From Ilumatobacteraceae bacterium (GTDB lineage: Bacteria; Actinomycetota; Acidimicrobiia; Acidimicrobiales; Ilumatobacteraceae), in contig JAGYKR010000004.1 of the NCBI GenBank assembly GCA_018401375.1, positions 106,749 to 170,748 of the forward strand: a DNA stretch of 64,000 nt, read 5' to 3'. Position numbers and translations under genes: made by a program. This document shows, piece by piece, positions 45,860-54,234 of the stretch (the stretch's first letter is position 1; each line of letters starts with the position of its first letter). The notes under the pieces are model-generated. The model was not told the DNA's origin. It worked only from the letters and a program-made list of their open reading frames with translations, and did not search any database.

Positions 45860-47107
45860 TCAGTTATCTCCCTGCGGTGCAGTTTCGGTGCGCTCACGGG
45901 GGATTCCCGGGCGCAGATCGAAGGCGATTTTCACGGCGCCGCGACGACCGGCCGCCGCAGCATGTTCGATTGCGTCGTGATGATCGATGAGCGGATAGGT
46001 GGCCGACAGCAATCGTTCGGCCTGAATCTGGTTGGCGGACTCGAGCGCCAGTTCGAAAGTGCGAACCCGACGGCCATCGCGAAGAGTTTCGGTGCCGTAT
46101 GTGTAGGCGCCCTTGATCTCGGTTTCGCGATGCCAGAGCCCAGTCAGATCCACGGTGACGTCAGCGGGCATACCGAGCATGACCACTCGACCTCGGGGAC
46201 GAGTGATCCGAAGCGAGGTGGTCAGGGATTCCGATGAACCAACGGCATCAATGGTGGCGTGGGCCCCCGAGCTCAAATGGTCGCCGATCATGTGGGCGCC
46301 GGTGGCACGGCGCACTGCACGTGTCAACGCATCAGGAGTTACCACATCGTCGGCCCCGAATGAACGAGCGAGGGTTTGCTGGTGGGGGTATCTGGCCCCG
46401 ACGATGATGAGAGCCTCAGGCAGGAACCGGCGGACCCCGTGGATCGCTGCGAGGCCCATGGTGCCTGCTCCGAGGATTGCGACCACCGGACGTTGGCCCG
46501 CCGCAGATGCGGCCTCCACTTGTGGGCGAGTCAAAAGCGCCGCATGGATGCCCCCCGCCAAAGGTTCCACGAGGAGCGCACGTTCATCGGACATCTCGTG
46601 ATTAATGGGGTGGATCTGGCTGTCATGAACTACAAATTCGGGCGCCCAGCCTCCGCCGGTGGAGCAGCAAAATCCGGTTTGAATCCCAGGTTCCACCTCC
46701 ATTCCGGGTCCACAGGTGACGAGATGGGCGTAGTCATCTCCGTCCCCGGGTGCAGCGTCTGGAAATGGTGGAACGAAACCACGGGCGGCGTGACCGATCA
46801 CGGGCTCGATGACCACCCGAGTACCATCGGCCAGTTCGCCGACTACCTCATGGCCGGGAACGAAGGGGAAGCTCACCAAGTCCTCGAAATAGGTGGAGGC
46901 CTGACCCTCAATGAGAGAGAGGTCTGACCCGCAGATGCCGCTCATCCGGGTGGTGATGCGATGCCAGCCGGGTCCAGGGATTTCGGGCGGGTCAATATTG
47001 CGGTACTCGAGTGGCCCAAGGCGGGTGGCGGCAGCAGGCGACAATGCGGATGCGATGCGGGCCATGCCCATACGCGCCACGTTGCGTCGGATCTGAAGAG
47101 CCTTCAT
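45860..47107 (-). CDS. Zinc-dependent alcohol dehydrogenase (MDR family)
   Basis: A 415-residue medium-chain dehydrogenase. The catalytic zinc site is ICGSDLSLIEGQ and FVPGHEVVGEL, with cofactor loop VAILGAGTMGLAAIHG. A cysteine-rich loop near residues 130-150 (HLVTCGPG, FCCSTGGG) is not the usual four-cysteine structural zinc set. It is the second gene of the operon, overlapping the acyl-reductase/HAD gene by four bases. It would oxidise or reduce an alcohol/aldehyde pair made by that enzyme, by inference. Confidence 0.8.
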   Translation of the reverse strand: MKALQIRRNVARMGMARIASALSPAAATRLGPLEYRNIDPPEIPGPGWHRITTRMSGICGSDLSLIEGQASTYFEDLVSFPFVPGHEVVGELADGTRVVIEPVIGHAARGFVPPFPDAAPGDGDDYAHLVTCGPGMEVEPGIQTGFCCSTGGGWAPEFVVHDSQIHPINHEMSDERALLVEPLAGGIHAALLTRPQVEAASAAGQRPVVAILGAGTMGLAAIHGVRRFLPEALIIVGARYPHQQTLARSFGADDVVTPDALTRAVRRATGAHMIGDHLSSGAHATIDAVGSSESLTTSLRITRPRGRVVMLGMPADVTVDLTGLWHRETEIKGAYTYGTETLRDGRRVRTFELALESANQIQAERLLSATYPLIDHHDAIEHAAAAGRRGAVKIAFDLRPGIPRERTETAPQGDN

Positions 47108-49449
47108 CGGAAACTCCTGCGGCGTTCGCGCTCGGGGAGTAGCGCGCCAATCGGTAGGCGGGGACGTGGCCCACCTGGTGCTTTGGACCAGTTCTCCACC
47201 AGCCAGCCGCGTTTGCGGGCCAAGGTGGCGAGCCGTGTTTCCGGATTGACCGCAACCGGAAATCCGACGGCCTCAAACAGCGGTAGGTCCGAGGATGAAT
47301 CGGCGTAAGCCACGCATTCCTCCAGACGGAACCCTTCGGCTGAGCAGTAGTCGGCGAGGATCTGAGCTCTGGCCTCCCCGGTGGGTGGCACGGTGCGCAT
47401 CTCCCCGGAGTAGGTGCCGTCGGGACGGACGGTCATCTCAGCGGCAACGATCTCATCGAACAATGGGCGCAGACCCTCAACGTTGAAGCTGAGGGCGCCG
47501 GTGATCAAAACGGTTCGATGCCCGAGGGCCCGATGCTCTCGGACCCGGCGCAGACCCTCGGGAAAACTCTTGGTCAGGATCAGTTGGGTGAAAAGTTCTT
47601 GGGTGTCCTCGGCGATCTGCTCCAACGGGGCGTCCTCGTATCGCCGGTAGAAGTGGCGCAGGAAATCGGAACGATCGGAGCGATCCAGTTTCAACAATCC
47701 AGGCGCTTCAACCAAGGTGCGCAGCACATATCGGAGACGTTCGGGGGTGTCGAGACGACGGGTTGCCAGCCAGGAATAGCTTTCCACCACATTGGATGCG
47801 ATCAGGGTGTTCTCAAGATCAAAGGCCGCTACCTGCCGTCGAGGATCGAGCACCTGCCGGCGCATCCGGTCCATCCGATCCATTCCTTTGGATCGACCGG
47901 GTGTGGTCTTCACACGGGCGTGTTGAATGATGGAAGGAAGATGGATCTCACGGACGTAATGGGTCCAATCCACCGATCGCGGGTCGCAGTTGAACTCGGC
48001 TTGATCGTGAGCGTCGAGGCGATTCCACAGAGCCATCAAGTTGTCCACCTGATAGATCGCTTCACATTCGGTGTACAGGCCGTACAGCTCCACGTATTCG
48101 AGGGCCCTCTCCACCTCCATCCGCTTGGCTTCGAGGCTGGCCACGAACTCGGCCTGCTCGCCGCGCAGCGGTAACAGTGAGAGCACCTTCTCGGTTCGGG
48201 TCAAAATCGACTTGGCCCGAGTGAGTTGGGTTTGTACTCGACCACGTCCCGGGAAGGTCCACTCCGGCACAAGGATCGGTTGCCCGGCGGCGTCGTACAG
48301 CGGGTGCTCGGCAAACCAGCTACTCACGTTGTCCACTAGCGCCCGGTACTTGAGTGGGTTAATGCCCCCCGAAGCAATGTGGGTAATGAACGGGGCTTCG
48401 ATCGGTCCGGCAGCCGCCACCGCAATGATCGCCGCCACCACGAGGTCAACGGGAATCACATCAACGGTGCCCTCGGGCACGCCGGGGAACTCTTTCAGCA
48501 GTCCACGGGCATAAGAGATGATGACGGGTTCGGCCATTCGGAAACCCCGAATCCAGCCCGGGTTCGGCTCGGCCCATGCAGATTCGATGATCGACGGCCG
48601 CACAATGCTGATCGGCACCGACCCGGCTGAATCCACGAGGGCCTGCTCGCCGAGAGCCTTGGTGTAAGCGTAGGCGTCAGGCCAACCGAGGCTTGCCGCA
48701 CGGGCCCGCCCCGCTTCGACGAGGCGATCTTTTACCCATCGCTCGCGGAGCTGTTCGGTCTTCGCCGCAAGGGCGGGAGCGCCAGCGGCGCCGAGCTCGG
48801 CTCGGGCCTCAGATCGGAACTGCCGTAACTGGGAGGGCTCGCGGCTCAGCGCTTCAGAATCTCCCTTGAGGCGCCTCGCCGCGACGACCTCGGTACGCCA
48901 ATCGAGACCGAGATCGAAAGGGCCCTCAGAGACGAGTTCTTCGGGGGCGTTACCGCGCCGATTGCCTGCCACATAACAGGTGGAGACCGCAACGAGATGT
49001 GGGGTGATGCCGAGGCTGTGACACAACTGGGCAATGCGGGTGGGGCCGAGCAGATTGATCTCAACTGCCAGATCCAACGGGGAGTCAAACGACACCGTGG
49101 CCGCCGAGTGGATCACCACATCGCAGGTCGCGAAAATGGCTTGGCCCTCAGCGTCAAGTCCTAAGTTGTCCACGGACACATCACCGGCGATCGTGGAAAC
49201 ACGGCGTTCCACCATGTCATCGAAGCCGTCCCCGAGGTCGGCTCGCAATCGGTCGAATGCATCGTTGCGGAAAATTTCCTTGCGGGCACGTTCGGGTGCG
49301 GAGGTCCGACGCCCGGCACGAACGAGGAGCACCAGTTCGCATTCGGGCACGCTGCGCAGTAAGCGCTCCACAAGAGCAGTCCCCACGAAGCCGGTGGATC
49401 CGGTCACCGCAATCCGTTTACCGGCGAGGGCTGAGGCGATCACGACCAT
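47104..49449 (-). CDS. Fatty acyl-CoA reductase-like SDR fused to HAD-IB domain
   Basis: A 781-residue fusion. Residues about 1-380 form an extended short-chain dehydrogenase of the fatty acyl-CoA reductase type: TGSTGFVGTALVERLL (NADPH loop), VIHSAATVSFDSP, and YAYTKALGEQAL (catalytic Tyr and Lys). Residues about 535-760 are a HAD-IB domain: FDLENTLIASNVVESYSW, ITGALSFNVEGL and ADSSSDLPLFEAVG. In the HAD domain the second Asp of DxDxT is Glu (DLENT) and the motif III lysine is Arg (GEARA), so phosphatase activity is uncertain. First gene of the operon, divergent from a TetR regulator. Confidence 0.83.
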   Translation of the reverse strand: MVVIASALAGKRIAVTGSTGFVGTALVERLLRSVPECELVLLVRAGRRTSAPERARKEIFRNDAFDRLRADLGDGFDDMVERRVSTIAGDVSVDNLGLDAEGQAIFATCDVVIHSAATVSFDSPLDLAVEINLLGPTRIAQLCHSLGITPHLVAVSTCYVAGNRRGNAPEELVSEGPFDLGLDWRTEVVAARRLKGDSEALSREPSQLRQFRSEARAELGAAGAPALAAKTEQLRERWVKDRLVEAGRARAASLGWPDAYAYTKALGEQALVDSAGSVPISIVRPSIIESAWAEPNPGWIRGFRMAEPVIISYARGLLKEFPGVPEGTVDVIPVDLVVAAIIAVAAAGPIEAPFITHIASGGINPLKYRALVDNVSSWFAEHPLYDAAGQPILVPEWTFPGRGRVQTQLTRAKSILTRTEKVLSLLPLRGEQAEFVASLEAKRMEVERALEYVELYGLYTECEAIYQVDNLMALWNRLDAHDQAEFNCDPRSVDWTHYVREIHLPSIIQHARVKTTPGRSKGMDRMDRMRRQVLDPRRQVAAFDLENTLIASNVVESYSWLATRRLDTPERLRYVLRTLVEAPGLLKLDRSDRSDFLRHFYRRYEDAPLEQIAEDTQELFTQLILTKSFPEGLRRVREHRALGHRTVLITGALSFNVEGLRPLFDEIVAAEMTVRPDGTYSGEMRTVPPTGEARAQILADYCSAEGFRLEECVAYADSSSDLPLFEAVGFPVAVNPETRLATLARKRGWLVENWSKAPGGPRPRLPIGALLPERERRRSFR

Positions 49450-49465
49450 TGTCTAGCACAGTTCT

Positions 49466-49494
49466 CTACCATTTGGTAGACGCATTTGATAGAC
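49466..49494. promoter_or_regulatory. Candidate TetR operator
   Basis: CTACCA-TT-TGGTAG (49466-49479) is an inverted repeat, and CATTTGGTAGAC (49470-49481) recurs as CATTTGATAGAC (49483-49494). The site lies in the gap between the acyl-reductase start and the TetR start, where an autoregulator would bind to control both. Confidence 0.6.
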
Positions 49495-49527
49495 ATGCGA
49501 TGTGCACCCAAGAACCCGGGAGATGCG

Positions 49528-50142
49528 ATGACGAGCGCTGGTTCATCGGGTGCCACGTTGCCGACTCGGCAACGAATCCTCGATGCAGCGATCGATCAGT
49601 TTGGGACTCGAGGTGTGGACGCAGTGTCCCTCGATGAGATTGCCCGGGACGTCGGGGTGCGTAAGCAGACCGTTCTTTACTGGTTCGCGTCCAAAGACGA
49701 GTTGGTGCAGGCCGTCCTCGCCTCAGCCGCCGCAGAACTCGTACTCGTGATCGAGGCGGCTGTGCGATCTGCTCCCAATGAACCCCTCGCCAGAATCGAT
49801 GCTGTGGTCGGGGCCGTGTTTCGGCCCGCGGTGCGCAGACCAGCGCTGCTCGGGTTACTGCGCGAACTCGGGAGGTTGTCTCCAGAGCACGCCGCTCGGT
49901 TAAGCGCCCATCTCGCGCCGATGATCGATCGAGCGATCGACTATCTCGCAGCAGAAATGACAGCTGGACGGCTCCGGCGTTCCGATCCCCGACTGATCGC
50001 AGCTTTGGCCTACGCAACGGTCACCGGTATAGCCACCGAACCTGAGGTACTGGTAGCGGTGGGATGGCGGGCGGACACCGCTGGTCTGCGGGCATTGCGT
50101 TCAGAGTTACGGGGATTCCTGCGCGCTGCGCTCGCCCCGTGA
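49528..50142 (+). CDS. TetR-family transcription repressor
   Basis: A 204-residue regulator with an N-terminal HTH (TRQRILDAAIDQFGTRGVDAVSLDEIARDVGVRKQTVLYWF, in parts) and a helical ligand domain. ATG 49528 is preferred to 49486, since GGGAG at 49518-49522 lies five bases before it. It is divergent from the acyl-reductase operon, with an inverted repeat between, and probably represses it until a lipid ligand binds. Its 3' end overlaps ddl by 36 bases on the other strand. Confidence 0.87.
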   Translation: MTSAGSSGATLPTRQRILDAAIDQFGTRGVDAVSLDEIARDVGVRKQTVLYWFASKDELVQAVLASAAAELVLVIEAAVRSAPNEPLARIDAVVGAVFRPAVRRPALLGLLRELGRLSPEHAARLSAHLAPMIDRAIDYLAAEMTAGRLRRSDPRLIAALAYATVTGIATEPEVLVAVGWRADTAGLRALRSELRGFLRAALAP

Positions 50143-51306
50143 GGTCGGCTGGCGCACCGTCACCCGGCGACGACCGGCAGCGCGTTCGAGGGCGAGATCG
50201 ATCAGTCGCCGGATCAGGTCAGGGTATTCGAGGCCAGAGTGTTGCCACATCTTGGGGAACATCGAGATCGGGGTGAACCCAGGCATCGTGTTGACCTCGC
50301 TGCACAAAAACCCTCGACCCGGACTTTCAAAGAAGAAATCGACACGGGCGAGACCTTCGCAGCGCAAGGCGCGGTACACAGTGACGGCGAGTTCTTGAAC
50401 TTCGCTCACCTCGGCCGGCGACAGGGGCGCAGGAATCAGCAACTCCGCCGTACCGGCGAGGTATTTGTCGGTGTAGCTATAGAACTCGTCGGCGGGTCGG
50501 ATCTCTCCTGGTATCGACGCTTCGGGATCCTGGTTGCCGATGACCGCCACCTCGATCTCACGCGCGGTGACCGCTTCTTCGAAAACGAGCCATTGGTCAT
50601 AAGTCAGGGCAGTCTCGATCGCCTCCCGCAGCGCAGGGAGATCTGTCGCACGTGAGACACCCACCGAGGAGCCCATGTTGGCGGGTTTCACAAAACAGGG
50701 CAGACCGAGTTGGTCCACCACCGAGGCACAAAACTCCTCGGGGGTCACCGAGCGATAATCGGCTTCATGGGCGGCGATGTAGCGAACCTGCGGGATCGAG
50801 AGTGATCCGAGAACCTGCTTGGCCATCGCTTTGTCCATGGCTAGTGCAGAACCGAGGACTCCAGAACCGACGTAGGCAATCCCAGATAACTCGAGCAGTC
50901 CTTGGATTGTGCCGTCCTCTCCGAGTGGGCCGTGCAACATCGGGAGCACGACGGCGGGTGGGGTGTACGTGACCGCAGCGGCGAGCACTGCGCCGATATC
51001 GATCGGATCGCCGGCGACCTTGAGCGCACCGATCTCTGAGCGGCCTGCTCGATCGCTGAGATTGCTGGGATCGCTGAGATTGAAGGCGAGCCCTTGGACC
51101 TTCAAGGCCTCATGGGCGTGGACCCAGACCCCCTCGGTGGTAATCCCGATCGGAGTGACACGGAACTCGTTCGGATCAAGAGCGGCGAGCACATGCGCAG
51201 CCGTCACGCATGACACCTCATGCTCAGCTGATTGGCCGCCGAATAACAAGATCACGTGACGTGGCTCGGTCGATGGGGCAGAGTCGGAATGATGAGTTAT
51301 TGGCAT
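50107..51306 (-). CDS. ddl: D-alanine-D-alanine ligase
   Basis: Joins two D-alanines for peptidoglycan precursors. The 399-residue ATP-grasp enzyme starts VILLFGGQSAEHEVSC, and has MLHGPLGEDGTIQG, GSGVLGSALAMDKAMAK, FVKPANMGSSVGVSR and, at the C terminus, ARVDFFFESPGRGFLCSEVNTMPGFT (in part) with the magnesium and substrate ligands. It is longer than usual by about 30 residues in the N-terminal half, where an 18-base duplication encodes an SNLSD repeat. It is divergent from murF. Confidence 0.93.
   Translation of the reverse strand: MPITHHSDSAPSTEPRHVILLFGGQSAEHEVSCVTAAHVLAALDPNEFRVTPIGITTEGVWVHAHEALKVQGLAFNLSDPSNLSDRAGRSEIGALKVAGDPIDIGAVLAAAVTYTPPAVVLPMLHGPLGEDGTIQGLLELSGIAYVGSGVLGSALAMDKAMAKQVLGSLSIPQVRYIAAHEADYRSVTPEEFCASVVDQLGLPCFVKPANMGSSVGVSRATDLPALREAIETALTYDQWLVFEEAVTAREIEVAVIGNQDPEASIPGEIRPADEFYSYTDKYLAGTAELLIPAPLSPAEVSEVQELAVTVYRALRCEGLARVDFFFESPGRGFLCSEVNTMPGFTPISMFPKMWQHSGLEYPDLIRRLIDLALERAAGRRRVTVRQPTSRGERSAQESP
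51051..51082 (-). repeat. 14-bp direct repeat in ddl, 18-bp period
   Basis: GATCGCTGAGATTG at 51051-51064 and 51069-51082; in frame, it encodes a repeated SNLSD-type segment of Ddl. Confidence 0.75.
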
Positions 51307-51402
51307 GGCCCGATCGGCGGTGAGGAGACGGTCGAAACTGTGAGGGAGGAGTGGTGATGCGGTGCCTGTGGAACCCCCAGCCTGACAGTACCGTGTGAGT
51401 CC

Positions 51403-52722
51403 ATGTTGATCCGAGCATCTCAGATCGCCGCAGCGCTCGGTGTATCGGCTGGGGGTTCACTGGCATCGGACGTGGATCCTCTGGTGAGTTCAGTTGGCTT
51501 TGACTCGCGGGAGATTCAGTCAGGTTCATTGTTCGTGGCCTTGACCGCCGAGCGCGATGGGCATGAGTTCATCTCAGCCGCGGCTCAGGCGGGGGCGGTG
51601 GCCTGCTTGCAGAGTCGTCCAGAGTTTTCTGATTCGCGGCTGGTGAGCATTGTCGTTCCCGATACCGCCGCAGCTTTGATGGATCTGGCTCGAATCATGC
51701 GTCAACGGTTGTCGGCTCAAGTGGTTGGCCTCACGGGAAGCGCAGGCAAGACCAGCACAAAGGATCTGATCCTCGCCGCCGTTGGGGCCAGCAGGCCGGT
51801 GTGGGGTAACCAGCGCAGTTTCAACAACGAGCAAGGTCTCCCGGTGACGATCCTGAACGCACCCGATGACACCGAGGTGCTGGTGCTCGAGATGGGGATG
51901 CGAGGGCACGGACAGATCACACAGTTGTGTGAGATCGCCGCACCGCAGGTGGGGTTAGTGACCAATGTCGGCTATGCCCACACCGAGCGGGTTGGTGGGA
52001 TTGAAGGAGTGGCCAAGGCCAAGGGTGAGCTGATCGCTGCACTTCCCGCATCGGGAACAGCGATTCTTAACGCTGATGATCCGCGGGTTATGGCGATGGC
52101 GGATCGAGGGCCAGCTTCGGTGTTGACCTATGGCGATGCCTTAGGGGCCGATGTGCGAATCAGCGGGTTAGAACTCGATGCGATGGCCAGAGCTCGATGC
52201 ACGGTAGAGACTCCGTGGGGCCGTTACCGGCTGGAGTTGCGAGTCCCCGGGGCCCATATGGCGCACAATGCCGCAGCGGCGTTTGCGGTTGCGGGAGTGT
52301 GCGGAGCGGATCTGGGTGCGGCTGCGGAGGCCGTGGCTCGAGCGGAGGTCTCGGCGATGCGGATGCAGATTGGACGAACCCTCGGTGGTGCTGTGTTGGT
52401 GAACGACGCGTATAACGCAAACCCGACTTCGATGGCGGCTGCGTTAGAGGCGCTTTCGGCGATGGAGGTCAATCGGCGAGTGGCTGTTATCGGGGTGATG
52501 GCTGAACTCGATCAGCCAGAGAGTCAGCACCGCGAGATCGCTCAGTTGGCGAGGGATCTCGGGATTGAGCTCTGGCCTGTGGGTACCGACCTCTACGGAT
52601 TACCACCGATTGCGGACGCGGTGATGGCGATCGGCACGCTTGGTGAAGCCGATGCAGTGCTACTGAAAGCGAGTCGGGTGGCCGGTCTTGAGCGGATCGC
52701 TCGAGAGGTCTCCGCGCCCTAG
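51403..52722 (+). CDS. murF: UDP-MurNAc-tripeptide:D-Ala-D-Ala ligase
   Basis: Adds D-Ala-D-Ala, the product of the neighbouring ddl, to the cell-wall precursor. The 439-residue Mur ligase has the P-loop TGSAGKTSTKDL, the NNEQGLPVT substrate loop, VLEMGMRGHGQI, AHTERVGGIEGVAKAKGEL (in part) and the C-terminal VLVNDAYNANPTSM. Divergent from ddl with 96 bases between; the pair therefore share a control region. Confidence 0.95.
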   Translation: MLIRASQIAAALGVSAGGSLASDVDPLVSSVGFDSREIQSGSLFVALTAERDGHEFISAAAQAGAVACLQSRPEFSDSRLVSIVVPDTAAALMDLARIMRQRLSAQVVGLTGSAGKTSTKDLILAAVGASRPVWGNQRSFNNEQGLPVTILNAPDDTEVLVLEMGMRGHGQITQLCEIAAPQVGLVTNVGYAHTERVGGIEGVAKAKGELIAALPASGTAILNADDPRVMAMADRGPASVLTYGDALGADVRISGLELDAMARARCTVETPWGRYRLELRVPGAHMAHNAAAAFAVAGVCGADLGAAAEAVARAEVSAMRMQIGRTLGGAVLVNDAYNANPTSMAAALEALSAMEVNRRVAVIGVMAELDQPESQHREIAQLARDLGIELWPVGTDLYGLPPIADAVMAIGTLGEADAVLLKASRVAGLERIAREVSAP

Positions 52723-52750
52723 CCCGCGCGCCCCAGAACATGAGCCCGGG

Positions 52751-52780
52751 GTGTGATCGGCCGGAGTGTGATCGGCCGGA
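52751..52780. repeat. 15-bp tandem repeat, two copies
   Basis: GTGTGATCGGCCGGA repeated perfectly, between the convergent murF and HNH genes and ending nine bases before the HNH stop codon. Confidence 0.9.
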
Positions 52781-52789
52781 TCTGTTCAC

Positions 52790-54157
52790 TCAGGCTGCGG
52801 ACGCAGTGGGTGGACCGGGCCGCGGCCAGCGATCCGGAGTGGCCTGTTCAACGGTTCCATCGATTGAGGTGACCGTTAACGTTCGATTGGGATCAAGGTG
52901 CATCACCCAGCGTTCGTCGTGGCATAGGTGATGATGGCGGCCGCACAGCGGTAGGAGATTCTCCAAGTCGGTGGGACCGCCCCTCTCCCAAGGGAGGATG
53001 TGATGAATCTGGCAGCGTGTGAAGGCCATGTCGCAGCCAGGGATGGCGCAGGTGGCGTAGATCGCTCGTAGCGCTCGGGTTTGGCTGGGCGTGACCATCC
53101 GGACTTTGCGGCCGACGGAAAGGGGCAAGGTGCCCCCGGAGATCAGGATCGGATGGAGTTCCGCCGTGCAGGTGGAGGCGATCACCTCGGAGATCTGGGC
53201 GGGTGTGCCGTCGGCGTACTCGCACAGACTTCCTGCGTGAGGGCCACTGATGAGTGTTTGCGCGTCGATCAGTACATCAAGACTGAGCGAGGGCTGAGGA
53301 CTCGCTGCTGATTCCAAAGCGTCTGCGCCTCCGGCCATCAAGTCGAGCAGGCACAGCGCCCGGTGGCGATCGGGGTGAAGCTGACCGCGATGTCGAAGCT
53401 GCCGGTTGACCTCGGCTTCGAGCATCGCAATAAAGAGCTGGTAGCTGTCGGGATCTAGTTCGCCGTGAATCCGGCCCATTCCTGTTGCACCATCGATCCA
53501 GTGGCGTAGACGCGTGGCTCGCTTTTGCTGTTCGAGACGCTCGATTCCGAGGTCCGTGGCGATTTGCTGGGCAATCCGTCCGAGTGCTCGGCGAAGAACT
53601 TCTGCTGGTTGTCGGCTGGCTTCATCACAGATCTTCTCGGAGTGATCGGCAATCCGAGCCGCGATCTCTCGATCCATTGAGGCCAGGGCACCAACGATTG
53701 CGTCGAGGTGTTCGGTCGAGATCTGGCCGCTTTCGAGGAGCGGTCCAAGATCTGGAAATAGATCGAGAACCTTGGAACGGGCATCGCGTCGGCGACCCTC
53801 ACGAGCGCCGATGCCCGAGTCCTTGTCTACCGTTTCTGCCCCGATCTGGTCGCCGTCACCCGTTTGATCGGTGGCGGGGTCGGCGAGTGTGCCTGTGTCG
53901 GATTCAGCATCGGATTCAGTCTCGGATTCAGTCGTCTCCTGAGGGGTGTGTTCGAGTTCGTGGGCCCGGGATCGCAACTGCCCGTCAAGGTGATCCACCC
54001 AGCCGCGCACCGGGCGAAGCGCCTGCACGGCCTTTCGAACCTCAGCGGCCGTCAAGGTGGAAGGGTCTAATTCGCAGAGCCGGCCGATAGAGGCAAGGAA
54101 GGAAGATGTCGTTGATTTTCCCGAGCCTTGATGCTGGAGTCCCCCTGAAACACCCAT
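52790..54157 (-). CDS. DUF222/HNH endonuclease, 13E12 type
   Basis: A 455-residue protein with an N-terminal DUF222 region and a C-terminal HNH nuclease: CQIHHILPWERGGPTDLENLLPLC (in part) followed by HHHLCHD. This family is abundant in actinobacteria, often in many copies, and is suspected to be linked to mobile elements; the activity is not well known. A 12-bp repeat in the coding region gives an SETESD linker. The start at 54157 is a choice among ATGs at 54175 and 54238; the last two lie in a GGAAA-rich control-like sequence. Confidence 0.78.
   Translation of the reverse strand: MGVSGGLQHQGSGKSTTSSFLASIGRLCELDPSTLTAAEVRKAVQALRPVRGWVDHLDGQLRSRAHELEHTPQETTESETESDAESDTGTLADPATDQTGDGDQIGAETVDKDSGIGAREGRRRDARSKVLDLFPDLGPLLESGQISTEHLDAIVGALASMDREIAARIADHSEKICDEASRQPAEVLRRALGRIAQQIATDLGIERLEQQKRATRLRHWIDGATGMGRIHGELDPDSYQLFIAMLEAEVNRQLRHRGQLHPDRHRALCLLDLMAGGADALESAASPQPSLSLDVLIDAQTLISGPHAGSLCEYADGTPAQISEVIASTCTAELHPILISGGTLPLSVGRKVRMVTPSQTRALRAIYATCAIPGCDMAFTRCQIHHILPWERGGPTDLENLLPLCGRHHHLCHDERWVMHLDPNRTLTVTSIDGTVEQATPDRWPRPGPPTASAA
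53898..53933 (-). repeat. 12-bp tandem repeat, three copies, coding
   Basis: TCGGATTCAGTC (first copy ends in CA), in frame in the HNH gene, encoding an acidic SETESD linker. Confidence 0.85.
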
Positions 54158-54200
54158 GATCACGAGGGTACACATGTTCGATTGGATCGGAAACCTCGCA

Positions 54201-54224
54201 GGAAAGATTTCCAGGAAATTTTCC
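54201..54224. promoter_or_regulatory. Two adjacent GGAAA/TTTCC inverted repeats
   Basis: GGAAA-GA-TTTCC (54201-54212) and GGAAA-T-TTTCC (54214-54224), 44 to 67 bases upstream of the preferred HNH start. They look like tandem operator half-sites in the HNH promoter. Confidence 0.45.
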
Positions 54225-54234
54225 GAAGGCTGCC

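Noticed and set aside
54112..54130. P-loop-like GSGKST in the N terminus of the DUF222 protein
   Set aside because: The spacing does not fit GxxxxGK, and there is no other NTPase motif.
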